The notes under the pieces were generated by a model. That model made no database searches, was not told the origin of the DNA, and was given only the letters and a program-made list of their open reading frames with translations. From Himantopus leucocephalus (lineage: Eukaryota > Chordata > Aves > Charadriiformes > Recurvirostridae), in the NCBI GenBank assembly GCA_003993805.1, contig RSEF01000003.1:66059818-66123817 (forward strand): a DNA stretch of 64,000 nt, given 5' to 3'. This document shows, piece by piece, positions 51,301 through 63,000 of the stretch; position 1 is the stretch's first letter, and every line of letters starts with the position of its first letter. The translations under genes and the position numbers were made by a program.

Positions 51301-52935
51301 AAGCAGAAATTCCCAGGGAATTACAGGCATTTGTGCACATAAGCAAATGACATTAAAATTATTAGCACATGGAATAGCCTGGGAAACTCCCAGATGCCCT
51401 GAGGTTTAATAAAATAAAAATTTGTATGATGCAAGGCCTGAAACAGAGGACAACCTCACTGGTCAGGCTAGTTTAATCCCAGTAAAAGGTATTTGCTTTC
51501 TGGAATAGCTCATAAAATGATAGGAAATAGGGACGGAAGCAGCTTCAGGAAGAGTCTCAAATATCAAGGCAAGATCAAACAGACTTGAACTGCCTCAGAG
51601 AGCTCCTTTCCTATGCCTTGTTATTCCTGATGTTGGGAGAGCTTTCTCCAAAGGCTAAACAGGACATCTGACATTGCACTTCATTTAAAACCCTTCCTTC
51701 TTGTCTTACCCGCTATTGCCATGGAGAACTGGTTTTCCCTTTCTCCTCGCAGCATTTGCTTTCATGCCCACCAGGCCTTTGCATCAAAGACCCTACTCCA
51801 GGGCAGTCCTGTCCATCTTGGTTTGCCCTGTGCAGACAATGGATGCCAGAAGTGTCCCTGCTGTAGAAAGCCAGAACGTGGTCCTTCACTCGTTTTAGAC
51901 AAGACCTTCGTTCAGACTTGTTTACTGCGTTTAAGCCATCAGTGCTGTCAGAGCACAAGCAGAGCCAGAGGGACATGACAAACTGACTGCTCAGGATAGT
52001 CTGTGAGCAAGCACATCCCGGGCACTGCAGTTCCTCCACCAAGGCAAGCCATGTTTTGCTGGCTTTTGGCTTTGTTGCATAAAAATTGTAAAATGACTTT
52101 AATGGGACAGAGGAACGGGGAGAGAGAGCATATATAACCAGTTAAAGTGGTGGCTTATTCTCTTGGGTTATAGTGAAATGATGCTCTTCAGTATTTTCAC
52201 TGTGACAAATGTATCAGGATATCTGAAACAGATGGGAATAACTTAAAATTTAACTCAGTCCCATCCAGACCAGCTTGCAACACACATATTGTTTCCTATT
52301 GTCAAAATGTGATTCAATGCCTTATTTTATTTGTGGGAAAGGGCTCAGTGTGCATCTTGAAGGGACTCATTTTACTTCTTACATAAACCTACAAAACTGC
52401 CCACAGAGCTAATCTAGATGAAACTTGTTCTCTTGGTAAGAGCTCTTTCCCTTAAAATCTATTATTTATTAATTCTAAAAATCCATCTTTACAATAAATC
52501 TGAGCTGTGTGGTTGTGTAATTTTGTTTTTCCTTTTAAATACAAAAATGTTTTCAGGACTTATAAAATGGCAGTGTGTATGAACACTCCTTCTGCAGTGT
52601 TTGATTGACAATATTAGTCCCAGAGCTACGCTGCCATCAGAGAAGAAAAAATGCTTTTTTATGCATGGGAATAATAGGCTTCCCAATGGCGGACTTTCCA
52701 AAGGGGTAATGTGGAGGGAGTTGAGATTTTGACCTTTCTTCACACAGCCCTCCAGGTGGATGCAAGGGCCACGCATGGTGGCACAGCACCAGCAGCTCTG
52801 GGACTCCTGCCTGACCAGCCTCATCGCTAGGACAGTTACACACAGCCCGGCCATGAGCCTGGAGCGTAACAGTAGCCCTCACACGCATGCGGTGACCCGG
52901 GAGATAACTAGCAAGCGCAGTGCCCTAGGGTAGGC
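48373..52935. other. Intergenic, no gene recognised
   Basis: Non-coding as far as I can see. The part 48770-49620 is GC-rich and has several overlapping short open frames on both strands, which is what GC-rich non-coding DNA gives; none resembles a protein I know. Confidence 0.5.
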
Positions 52936-53401
52936 AAAGATGACATCAAGTTAGGTGGGAGTGTTGATCTGCTTGAGGGTAGGAGGGCTCTTCAGAGGGA
53001 CCTGGATAGGCTGGATCCATGGGCTGAGGCCAATAGTATGAGCTTCAACAAGGGCAAGTGCCAAGTCCTGCACTTGGGCCACAACAACCCCATGCAGCGC
53101 TACAGGCTTGGGGAGGAGTGGCTGGAGAACTGCCTGGCGGGAAAAGGACCTGGGGGTGTTGATTGACAGCTGGTTGAACATGTGCCAGCAGTGTGCCCAG
53201 GTGGCCAAGAAGGCCAATGGCATCCTGGCCTGCATCAGGAACACTGTGGCCAGCAGGACTAGGGAAGTGATTGTCCCACTGTATTCGGGCCTGGTGAGGC
53301 CACACCTTGAATACTGTGTTCAATTTTGGGTGCCGCAGTATAAGAAGGATATTGAGGCACTGGAGAGGGTCCAGAGAAGGGCAACGAAGCTGGTGAAGGG
53401 T
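52936..53401 (+). mobile_element. CR1 LINE fragment, 3' reverse-transcriptase region
   Basis: Starts inside the RT catalytic motif region ([14 protein letters not shown], then [20 protein letters not shown] and [20 protein letters not shown]) and continues in another frame ([73 protein letters not shown]), stopping at the assembly gap. A one-base insertion near 53139-53142 shifts the frame between the two parts, so it cannot encode a functional protein. 5'-truncated, decayed copies like this are typical of bird CR1. Confidence 0.95.
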
Positions 53402-53501
53402 NNNNNNNNNNNNNNNNNNNNNNNNNNNNNNNNNNNNNNNNNNNNNNNNNNNNNNNNNNNNNNNNNNNNNNNNNNNNNNNNNNNNNNNNNNNNNNNNNNN
53501 N
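53402..53501. other. Assembly gap, 100 N
   Basis: Exactly 100 unknown bases, the conventional size for a gap of unknown length. It is flanked by CR1 sequence in opposite orientations. Confidence 0.99.
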
Positions 53502-53660
53502 ATAAGGCTCTTGTTAGCCCACTCTTCCAGCCTATCCAGATCTTCTTGTAGGGTGGCTCTCCCTTCAGAAGTGTCCACGTCCCCATTCTGGTATCATCAG
53601 CAAACTTCATCAGAATATTTTGCCTGGGACTGACTTCTTGAATAATTATTGCTAACACTC
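53502..53660 (-). mobile_element. CR1 LINE fragment, RT motif region, inverted
   Basis: Read on the minus strand it gives QEVSPRQNILMKFADDTRMG (with the FADD catalytic motif) and, after a frame break, VDTSEGRATLQEDLDRLEEW then ANKSL running into the gap. It covers the same part of CR1 as the + strand copy but differs from it, so it is a separate insertion or an old rearranged copy. Confidence 0.9.
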
Positions 53661-53695
53661 TTGCTAATGGTGTCAGTTTGTTGCTTCAGTGATTT

Positions 53696-53885
53696 AAAGG
53701 AACTGTTAGATCATCAAACCTGGCTTCCTGTAAAACAACAGGCCGTCACACTTCATCCAGCAATTCCTGTACAGAGTGCAATAATTCATTTCTGACCCAA
53801 AACTAATGTGTTTAGCTAAGGCTTCTGGAAAGAGACTAAAGAAAGACAACAGTGATGGAAAATCACTGGAAAATACCATTCAGTA
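53696..53885 (-). mobile_element. Old CR1 3'-end remnant (antisense)
   Basis: TTAGATCATCAAACCTGGCT, TCCTGTAAAACAACAGGCC, CCAGCAATTCCTGTACAGAG, TAATGTGTTTAGCTAAGGCT, TCTGGAAAGAGACTAAAG and GTGATGGAAAATCACTGG follow, in order, the reverse complement of the CR1-type 3' end common in turtles and crocodilians (TTAGATCATCTAGTCTGACCTCCTGTATAACACAGGCC...). It may belong to the same insertion as the FADD fragment just before it, with internal loss. Confidence 0.65.
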
Positions 53886-56581
53886 TGGTCTGGATTGCTG
53901 AGTTTATATATGTATGCACACATACACACACATGCACATACACAAAGGTTATATGCCTGATTGCTCATATTAATTAGTTTGGCTTCATTTTCTGTCCATT
54001 GTGTGGAAAACTCCTGTAACATCATGTCTATACAACTAGAGATATTTTAAACTCTATGTATTTCCTCATGAAATGTCATCATGTAACCTTGTCACCTTTT
54101 TTTTATGATCGAATGCTTTAGGTCAGTTTGTTTGTTTGTTTTCTCCTAGAATATTGCCTTTCAGTCTGTTAGCCTGGCTTGTATCTCTTCTTCCTTGACA
54201 TGAAATTTTGTAGCTTTGTGTTGAAGTCATTTTCACTGAATAGTTCCAGTTTACCGAGTGATCAAGATTATTACGGTGGACAGTCTTAGCCTGATCTTAC
54301 CTACTTCTTTCATCTTGTCTCAGCCACCAGTTTTAGCATCAGTGATTTTATATTTATTTCTTGGTCCACATGAAAACAGTGACTATTGCCAGACTGAAGC
54401 TGAGGTCTGCAGAAGCTCCGCAGATACATCCTTTCAATGATGATTCCTCACAACCAACCAGTTTTGAGATATGGGGTCACATATCTCTTTGTACTGGAGT
54501 GCCGGAGACTACTCATTTTTAAAACAATAATGTTGGGTGTTTCAAAGCTGATTGCATTACACAATCTGACAAAGTTTTAGGTTAAGGTCATATCTCTTAT
54601 TAGAATATCCAAAATAATGAAAAGTTACATGTGTGCAAGCTACTTTTGTCAACTAAACTCTTCAATGAGTGAAATCAGGGCTGTTTTACACTAAACATTT
54701 TCCATAAAATATGTGTCTTGACACTGTCCACACATACTACATGGAATGTGATATCAAGGTAAATGACCTGTAATTATTTGCGGGTTTTTTTTGTGTTCTG
54801 TTTGAATACTTACAGGTTTGGGATTTTCTCAAGTATACTAAGATTTATCGGAAATAATGACAGAAAGGCATTGATTTTTTAGTCTAATTTTTCCATGACT
54901 CCTGTATGAAAATCATCAGGACTCAGGCTGTATTGTATATTCAGATTTAAAAAAATTCTATTTAAGTCTTTTTAAGAAAAATACATTATTTTCTGGGACA
55001 TTTTGTGCATATGTTGATTGCAAAATTATGTGGGTTTTTTTAAGGAGAGCTGATTGTAGTTTAAAAAATGTCCTTTTCATCAGTTTAGGTAAATCAAATT
55101 CACTTGTAGTAACGTATTCCAAAGCAGGATCGCTGAGTCCAAATCCATGACATCAGAGAAATGTATTTGTGGGCAAGTACTGCTTATTACTGCAGGTGGT
55201 GGCAAGGATTAGCTTTACAAGAAAGGTGCAGCCTGAGGAAACTGAGAAAAAAAATGCTCCCATTTTTTAATAGCTTTACCAGGCAAATCAATGCACTTAA
55301 CTTACACCTACCATTTAATACAGATAGTGCAGCACCTAAATTCAGCACTGTAGGTGAGATCATGTAATGCTTTGGTTGCACCACCATTAGAAGATGATAT
55401 AACTTGTGAAACATTGCATTTTCATTAGTTACACGCCTTGCACTCCTGGGAAGTCATGGCTCCAACCTGTAGTTGAGGATCCTTTGAATAAACACTGGAT
55501 AGAAGGAAATCTTAGAAATATTTCAGGAAATTTCAGGAATATTCCCACTTTCCCTAATAAATTATTGTGGTTTTACATTCCTTAAAGGAAGAATGTGAAA
55601 CCAAGATTTGACTATAACTTCCCTTGTCTTCTTTCCTGTTGACACAGGAAAGTGTCGAAACTGCTCTGTGAATTTGATCTTTATTTGCCCGCAGTACAGG
55701 TGGGTTTCTTCCAGTGTGTTTCTTGGCTAAATTCACCCATGTGCTGGCATTATTAGAGCTTGCGAACTGGGCACAGAAGCCATTATCCCTGACACTGCTT
55801 CTTGCTGTGCTTGCTCTCAGGAGTGACACAATTGCTTCTGATGCTGGCTGGCTCCAACTCCGGCTTAAAAATCCCGCTAGCATTCTGATTATTTTTTTTT
55901 TCCCTGGGAGACACTGACATAAACAGGAATGAGGAACTCCAGAAACTATGAAATCATTTCTTTTCCACCCAAAGAGACTGCATGTGGGACATTTTTCCAA
56001 CACTAAAGAGGGTTCTGTCAGATTTATTGCCTGGGCGCACAATTTGCATTTCATTTTCCCTCCTCACCATCACACAGGTTTATTGCCATGTCCACACGGA
56101 ATAAGCAGCAGAACTGGAGATCCAGATCCCTACCACTGAGGCAACTCCTCCTATTCAAAAGGGACTTAAAGCATCTTTAATCCCTGCGTGGAGGCAAGAC
56201 ACTTAACCAGAAGACTTTCTTCAATGATAGAGAGGAAGCAGATCCGGGCTGGAAGATGGAGAAGCCAAAATCCCATATGATCCATCTGTTCTGGTGTTCT
56301 GGTTAGTGAGATACTTCCTTGGTTAGATAAGTCAATGTTTTACTAGATAGGCACCCTAAGGCTTGTCTGGTTTGTGCCAGAAGTTGGTTTGTCTTCTGCA
56401 TACTTCAGTGTGATGGACTGGTAATAGAAAGTGCTCCTTGGCGAGCCAGGAGACAGCTTTCAAAATAGAAGCTGAACCTCTACTCAAAAGAAGAGGCAAG
56501 TCTCATTCTGCTGATTTTCTAATTGTAGAAATTGGGCTGAAATCCTCATTTGGCATGTTAATTTTTTTTTATTATTTTAAG
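53886..56581. other. Intergenic, no gene recognised
   Basis: Contains a short TATATATGTATGCACACATACACACACATGC-type alternating stretch (about 53905-53945). The 166-codon minus-strand open frame at 55554-56054 resembles nothing I know and could occur by chance. Confidence 0.5.
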
Positions 56582-56755
56582 GGCTTGTCAGAGAGTGTCT
56601 CTACTAGCTCGGAAAGCTATGTCCCATCCAATTTGACTTTCCACACTGTCACTGAGGGTGAAGTCTATCTTCTGGAATGCTCCTGCAAGAAGAAATATTT
56701 CTTCATTGAAAATGAACCTTCCAGGACCACGGGAACAGCTGGAGCTCATTGATTT
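56582..56755 (+). other. Exon-like open segment, unassigned
   Basis: A strong polypyrimidine acceptor (T9-ATTATTTTAAG) precedes an open frame of 56 codons (GLSESVSTSSESYVPSNLTF, then HTVTEGEVYLLECSCKKKYF, then FIENEPSRTTGTAGAH and a stop). I do not recognise the protein, and no partner exon was found, so it may be a chance combination. Confidence 0.15.
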
Positions 56756-57033
56756 TTAACTTATGACAAACACCCCTCATTATGTTTTGCAGTATGAACT
56801 CAGCTTTCCTTACTTCCTGAGGAGCAAAAACGTTACGTCTGCCTTCCTGATCGGGCTGCAACAGTTTATTCATGTCCCAGGAATGCTAATTCAGTGCCTC
56901 CCTTCTTTCTCTTCTTATAGTCAAACCACTCAGGCAAAAGTCTGGGCACATCCAAGACTATTTTAAAGCAATTCGCACTCCATATTTCATTATGCTGTCT
57001 CATTGAACTGCTCAACTATCTAAGAGCATCCAA

Positions 57034-57046
57034 ATGACGACGTCAT
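57034..57046. promoter_or_regulatory. Palindromic double CRE half-site
   Basis: ATGACGACGTCAT is a perfect inverted repeat of ATGACG around a central A, followed directly by GCAA, so that CGTCATGCAA resembles an ATF/C-EBP composite site. No transcription unit is visible beside it. Confidence 0.25.
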
Positions 57047-60000
57047 GCAAGTATGTCTTCATTATGTCAATCCATGAACATAATGATGCTTGTATATGTA
57101 TACACACATTTCTAGTGGTTATGGCTCATAGGGTGTAAAGCTGATGCGCTAATGTGAAGCAGCAGATTCAGCCTCTGCTTCTTTTCTGTAAAAACCCAAC
57201 ACCATGTCATCCTACGGATGTGCTCTGGAGTGCAGTGTTAACACAACGTACGGCTCTGCTTGAGAAGCAAGCGCTGCTACCTTGAAATGAACCTAGAACA
57301 TGTGGCTGGGATTTTCATTTTACACCAAGGTGCTCAGACTCTCTTAGAATGATGAGAAAAAAACCTTTTTAAAATGGGAATCATACCCAGTGAGCCTACA
57401 GGCACTTTGACTAGACATGCAGCCACGGGGTGCCTCTGCCAACCTTACCAGGGCTGGTTTCTGCAATATACTATTAAAAACAGAGGAAGAGCTATCAGCT
57501 GTAAAGCCCAGCAATCTGTTAAACTGAACCCTTATAATCTTTTGTTGAACAGATTCAAGAAATTTTAAGCAAAAGCAGTTTGTCTGAGAGCCAAACTGTA
57601 CCTGCTTTTGAAAGGGATTAATTTTGCATGGGCCAGACAAGGTTGGGTTTTTTTTTCACCAATATGATGCAAAACTTCAGTTTGCCCAGTCTGAGTACAA
57701 AACCAGACTTGTTTGAAGAGTTTGACTGAGCTTCCTTTGGTCTTAGAGATTTGTTTGACTCTATCCTTTCTCCTCTGTCCCTCCCTGCTTCACCCAACAG
57801 AGGGTACATAGAGCAATCTCAGTGTTAATTTGACTGAACAAAACAAATGCTTTAAAGGAATGCTGCCCTGTAAATAATACTATTCTTCCCCCTTGTGGCA
57901 TTTCTCACAAAAATCACAATTTGTGGTGTTTATGGTAAATATTTTGCAAATCCTATAGACACAAGCCCTTGTGTTCCATTTGTAGCTAGAGGCAGGCAGA
58001 GGGAGGATGAGAGCAGAGGTTTGAAGCAGCATTCAAGGATGACTTCTGTCACTTCTGATACGAGTTCAGGGTGCAGCAGTGCCAAACCTCAAGGTACGGC
58101 AGTGACATCAGCTGCCCTGTGGTGCGCGGCCTGACAGGATGGGGTTGGGCTCTGCTGAGAGGCTGTTTCCAGGGGTCTCGTGCTCTTCCAGTGACACCAT
58201 TTAACTCCACACTGCCCCAGCAATCACGGGAGTCAGTGAAGGTAGCATGTGTCCCTGCAGCATTCCTCGGCACTCCTCTGCAGTATCTGATTAACGTCCT
58301 CTCCTTCTTTACCCTGATCCCTGATGTTCATTTAAATCGATACTCTGGAGCTGAGAACTTCTGCCATTTGATACGCTGTCAATGCAATGAAGATACGGTT
58401 CCTCACAGGAGATCGCTCATTCCTCTGATGCGGAGCAGCAGTGGCAGAGGACGCATTTTTCATGTGCTACTGCAGAGCACAAGAGGAAGTTTCAGAGGAA
58501 CTGAAAGTGAATTCCAGGATGTAATACCATGTCATTAATTTGATGAAGTTATCAAAATATAACTTAGGGGAGGGCTTTGCTTGCCACTGCTCTTCCTGTA
58601 GTGACTTGGTGTAATAAATCTGTATAGCAAATAACTCTGCTTCTCCACATTTATCCTCATTGTTTAATGGCAGATCTCTGCATCAATACACACTTGAGTT
58701 TTTTTAAGTTTGTGACGAAAAAGAAAACAGACTTCCTGGAGAGGGCAGGGAACGCTTTTGGGTCACGTCACAGAAATTCCTATTTGAAGCTCTGGTTCTT
58801 ACTTCAGCCGCAGCACATCTGCAGGCCCTGTGAGCAGCATTCAGCCTCTTTTGACAACCTTCTTGTATCAGTGCACAGCTGCCAGAGTAACTACCAGGGG
58901 TTACAAGTGAGGCACAGCAGTAATTTAACAGCAGAAAAGCACTCCTCCCATTAAAGTCTTTGCAACACCTTTAACTAAGGCAGAGCTGTGCTTCATTGAA
59001 TAGTATCTGCGCATTTAACTGCTTTCACTCCCTACTGCAGGCAAGGTAAGGGGCACATACCTCCACTACAGTTTTTCCTGCTTGGAAAATCGGAGCCTAA
59101 GTCTGCTTTTGACATGAAAAATAAAGACCCATGTGCAATTCTCTGTCTGTTTCAACATCCTGGCCTGGAGACTCCCTGTAAATTCACTCTGTTGCACCAA
59201 ACCAGCACGTTTATTTTTCATTCTGAGTCTTGAAATAGTAGCATCCTCCTATTTAATTTCCCTGGTAACTGTATGGAAGAGAATAGAGTATTCCCTGGCA
59301 TAGATATGCAGAGTAATAACTGAACTTCATGATGAGCAATTTCAAAATATCATCAGTCTTTGCCACCACAGGATATTTTTTCCTCCTTTCTCCCACAAAA
59401 CCCTGCCCACAGTCAACTGTTTTTACACTCTCCCATTTGTTCCCACACAGGTTCCTGAATATTTGATTACCGCATTGGTCAGACCCATTGGTCTCCTGCA
59501 GCTGGTTTGTAGCACCACAGGTACACACTGGCCATAAACCTGAAACGTGCTTTGTAGCTGGTGTGTGTTAGTGGAAGTCTCAGGTCATTAACCGAATGTG
59601 GCTGTAGACACAGAGGGACAGGGATCTAGTCTTAACAAGGCAGCTTGGAAAACCTCAGCTTAAAATGCAGATATCTGTGTTCTGCACAAAATGTTAGAAA
59701 ATTGGCTCTTTGGTCACATTCTCTGGTCAAATTACTTACGCACCGCTAGGAGCTGGATCACTAAGCAAAAAGCCAAGGCTGGGCTGAGGCAGTTCATTCT
59801 AGGGTGGTGGAACCAGCTGCTCAAAACATGGCCATTTTGCAAATCCCTAGTAAAAGCCAGCTTCAGCGGGGTGATACAGAACAAGTTTCCCCGTGCTATC
59901 GATCAGAGCCGGTCACCTCTTCTATACACCTTGGAAAAGCAGCTCAGGGCCAGCAGGCAGCTGATTCCTTCCCACAACAAGACTGGGAAACAGTCTCCCG

Positions 60001-63000
60001 CAGGACAGCTGAAAACACATTTCATGGAGCATGTGTTGGATTATATCACAGTGAGATGGGCACATATCTGCCTCTGTCTGATGAGTGCGTCTGGGCCATT
60101 TTATAATTACGGTGATGTAATTTCTGCTGCCTGACTGTGAGGGCAGGAGTGGAGCCAGGCCAGCTGGGGAGTGCGATACTGGATTATTGGATTACAGGGA
60201 AACAGCTGGCAATTCCCACTCTGGCTGCCACAGCTGTACATAGGCTTTGTAAGACAGTCACATTTTGTAGTTTGGGACACCACTGACTGAAGTTTAGGCT
60301 ATAACATCATACATTCCCTGCCTACACTGATATTGTTTAAATGCTTGGTTTTATCCTCACGGAGCATTTGGCCTTCTGTAACACAGTGTAGTCAAGATGG
60401 CACTTGGTACTGGACACTGATTTTTAAACTCTGAGGCCAGGACAGACTGGGAACCATCTCATCTGACTGCCTGAACAAAACACAGCGTTGCATTTCACCC
60501 ATTTATTCCTACATAAAGCATAGTTGTTTGGGAATTTGGAAGACATTTGAGTCAAATGCACACCAAGAGCTAAAACACCCACTAGTTCTCCTGGCATTTG
60601 TTCCCATGGTTGATTCCCTACTCCACTCCTTAAAAATGGGTGTCCACCACGCTTAAAAAATCGGTGTCTATTTTCTCACTTGAAAACACAAAAGGTTTCT
60701 CACCTGGCATTAACTGGTTCATATTGGTTCACATCGGGACTTTTTCTCTGCTGGCCTGAAGCTACCTCCTCCTGGTGTGGGCACCTGGTCAACAAAACTG
60801 AGCCAAGGTGTACATGATACACAAGCCTCAGCATGACTCCTGTGAGCCTCCTCTGGTGTAGATGAGTGCTGCAGGGGTGGGCTGCCTCCTCGCCTCCTCA
60901 CCCTCGCCTGTACCTGGGAGCCTCCCTGTTAGTGTAATTACTCTGGCATCTCCACTGCGGAAAGTGTGTCCATCCCTCACAGCTAGGTGAAGACAGCAGT
61001 AAATGAGGAGCTGAGATGTTTTCCTGCCAAGAAGCCACAACTCCCAAAGTCTCCACTCTGAGGTAAGCCTCGGGTGCAAAGCTTCATTATTTCCTTCTTG
61101 AAGTCAAGCCTGTCTTGTGAACGCCAGGCCAAACTAAAATGCATACTGATTGCTGTGTTGCCTTCCCTGGAGTTGTATCATTAACATCACCAAAGCGCCA
61201 GCTATGATGTCCTATGTTCCTCTGTCCTGCTGTAGTCATTGGGTTCCCCCATTTGTCTAACTCTACAGGGAAGTTGAATTGGTTTATTATTGTAGGAAAA
61301 CTGTATTTCCATTTGGTTTTGTTAAGGTATAGCTCAGTTACTACAGGAATGCATATAACCACAATTGCTGATTAACAACAATTGTTACTGTTTAATCTGG
61401 AAGAAATGCTAAGACAACCAGCAGCTCCTCCATTATTTGTTTTAGAGCAAACCACTCCCAGTGGTTGTCCCAGACCCGAAGGTGGCAGCAGGAGCACCAG
61501 CTCTTTCAGCCTCTGCCTCTGGCCCCAGGGAGCTGCGGGGTGCCACACTGAAAGCTCTCCCCCAGCCTGCCATGGGTGCAGTGACTCTTGCCAGGAAAGG
61601 AAGGGGCAATTGCATCCCCGTGCTGGAGCAAATGTAGGCTGAGTCTCAGACCGGGCTGCATGGTGCATGTTGCTGTGAATCACATTGTTCCTTTGACCTC
61701 TGAGTCCTTGGGACTAAATGGAGCGCCTCATCGTATCCTCCTCTAGAAACTCAGTGCAGCCCCTGAACCTGAGGCTGAAGGACATGCTTGGACAATAATT
61801 CTGTGTGTCTCCTCTCAGCATCCGCCCTTAACTCTAAAGAGAGGTCTCAGACTAGGGTGGTCCTCTGCTACAACTATCATTCTTCTTTTATGCTGAGGCA
61901 AGGCTATGTAGAGTAGGTACCTCAAGATTATCAAAATACACCACTCTTTCAAAGACCATTGTGAGGTCAAACTGGACCAGTATCACTTGTATACATAGAC
62001 ACACGTCTGTCTGTCTGTCTACCTACGTACCTGCCTACCTACCTGTAACACAGATTGCTTCCTGATTTCTTCTCCAGGTGGGTCATCACAAAGTGTTACA
62101 TGCTAAAGAGATTCATCTTGGTATTCTCACCCAAGCCTCAGTAAATGGATTATGACCTGTGTCATATGGCCATCCCAGACAGGATGACACCTGGGCGTTG
62201 ATATACAACACAGACAGTGTTTAACTGTCAGCACAAGCCCTGCAGCTGCAAACCTCAAAAAGCATGGCCACAGCAAGGGATCCTTCTGCTTCATGTCAAA
62301 AGCATTGACCTGCCAATACTGTCTTTGCAAATAGATTTGATTATCTCCTGTCTTGGTGAGGCCAAGTAAGCTCTCTGTGTACAACACCTCACCCATCTTC
62401 TTCCCCTTCTCCTCCTTTCTGTTACTCTCCTGACACTTCCCTTCTGTCTTCACTATATAAACTTGCCATTGTTATTAATGCCTTGTTCTTTGTTCCTTCC
62501 TGCCTTGACTTTATAAGGCAAGAACAGAGGAGCAGCCCCCTTGGAAAGAATAAATGTTATTACTAAGAGGGGATGACAAGTCTGGGATGCAGGCTCCGAC
62601 ATTGCCATTGTGTTCCTGGGAGAGTCAGAAAAGGCAGCTGAGGTCCTTAAGCTACCCGTATCACGTGAGCGATAAAACCTGGGAAAGTGTGTCAGGGAGT
62701 CCTGAATATCTTGGGCAGATGACCATGTTACAACGATAAATTTCTTCTGTGAGCTCATTCTGGTTGCAGGTGACAGGTATGCGTGCAGACCTATGATGGA
62801 GCACAGGCCTTATGTGTGTAAGTCTGGTGTCAGAGGAAAGCTATATTTACCAGAAACAGTGCTAGTATCTGGCGTATCTGATTGCTTGTCAGAAAAGCAG
62901 AGTTTTCCCTGATGTGAACCGCTGTAAAGTACATGTGGCTCCACGTATCAGACTGACTGGATCCAGTAAGGGATCTCAGAACACAGGGCAATGCAAATGA

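Noticed and set aside
53045..53578. Minus-strand open frame across the gap
   Set aside because: It joins two different CR1 copies through Ns, so it is an artefact of the gap.
55554..56054. 166-codon minus-strand open frame
   Set aside because: Cysteines and polar residues without a recognisable pattern, no partner exon; likely chance.
59740..59870. Possible CR1 3' region (GGTGGAACCAGCTGCTCAAA)
   Set aside because: Only loose similarity to the CR1 TGGAACCAGCTGCCC-type phrase and no neighbouring CR1 order; not enough to call.
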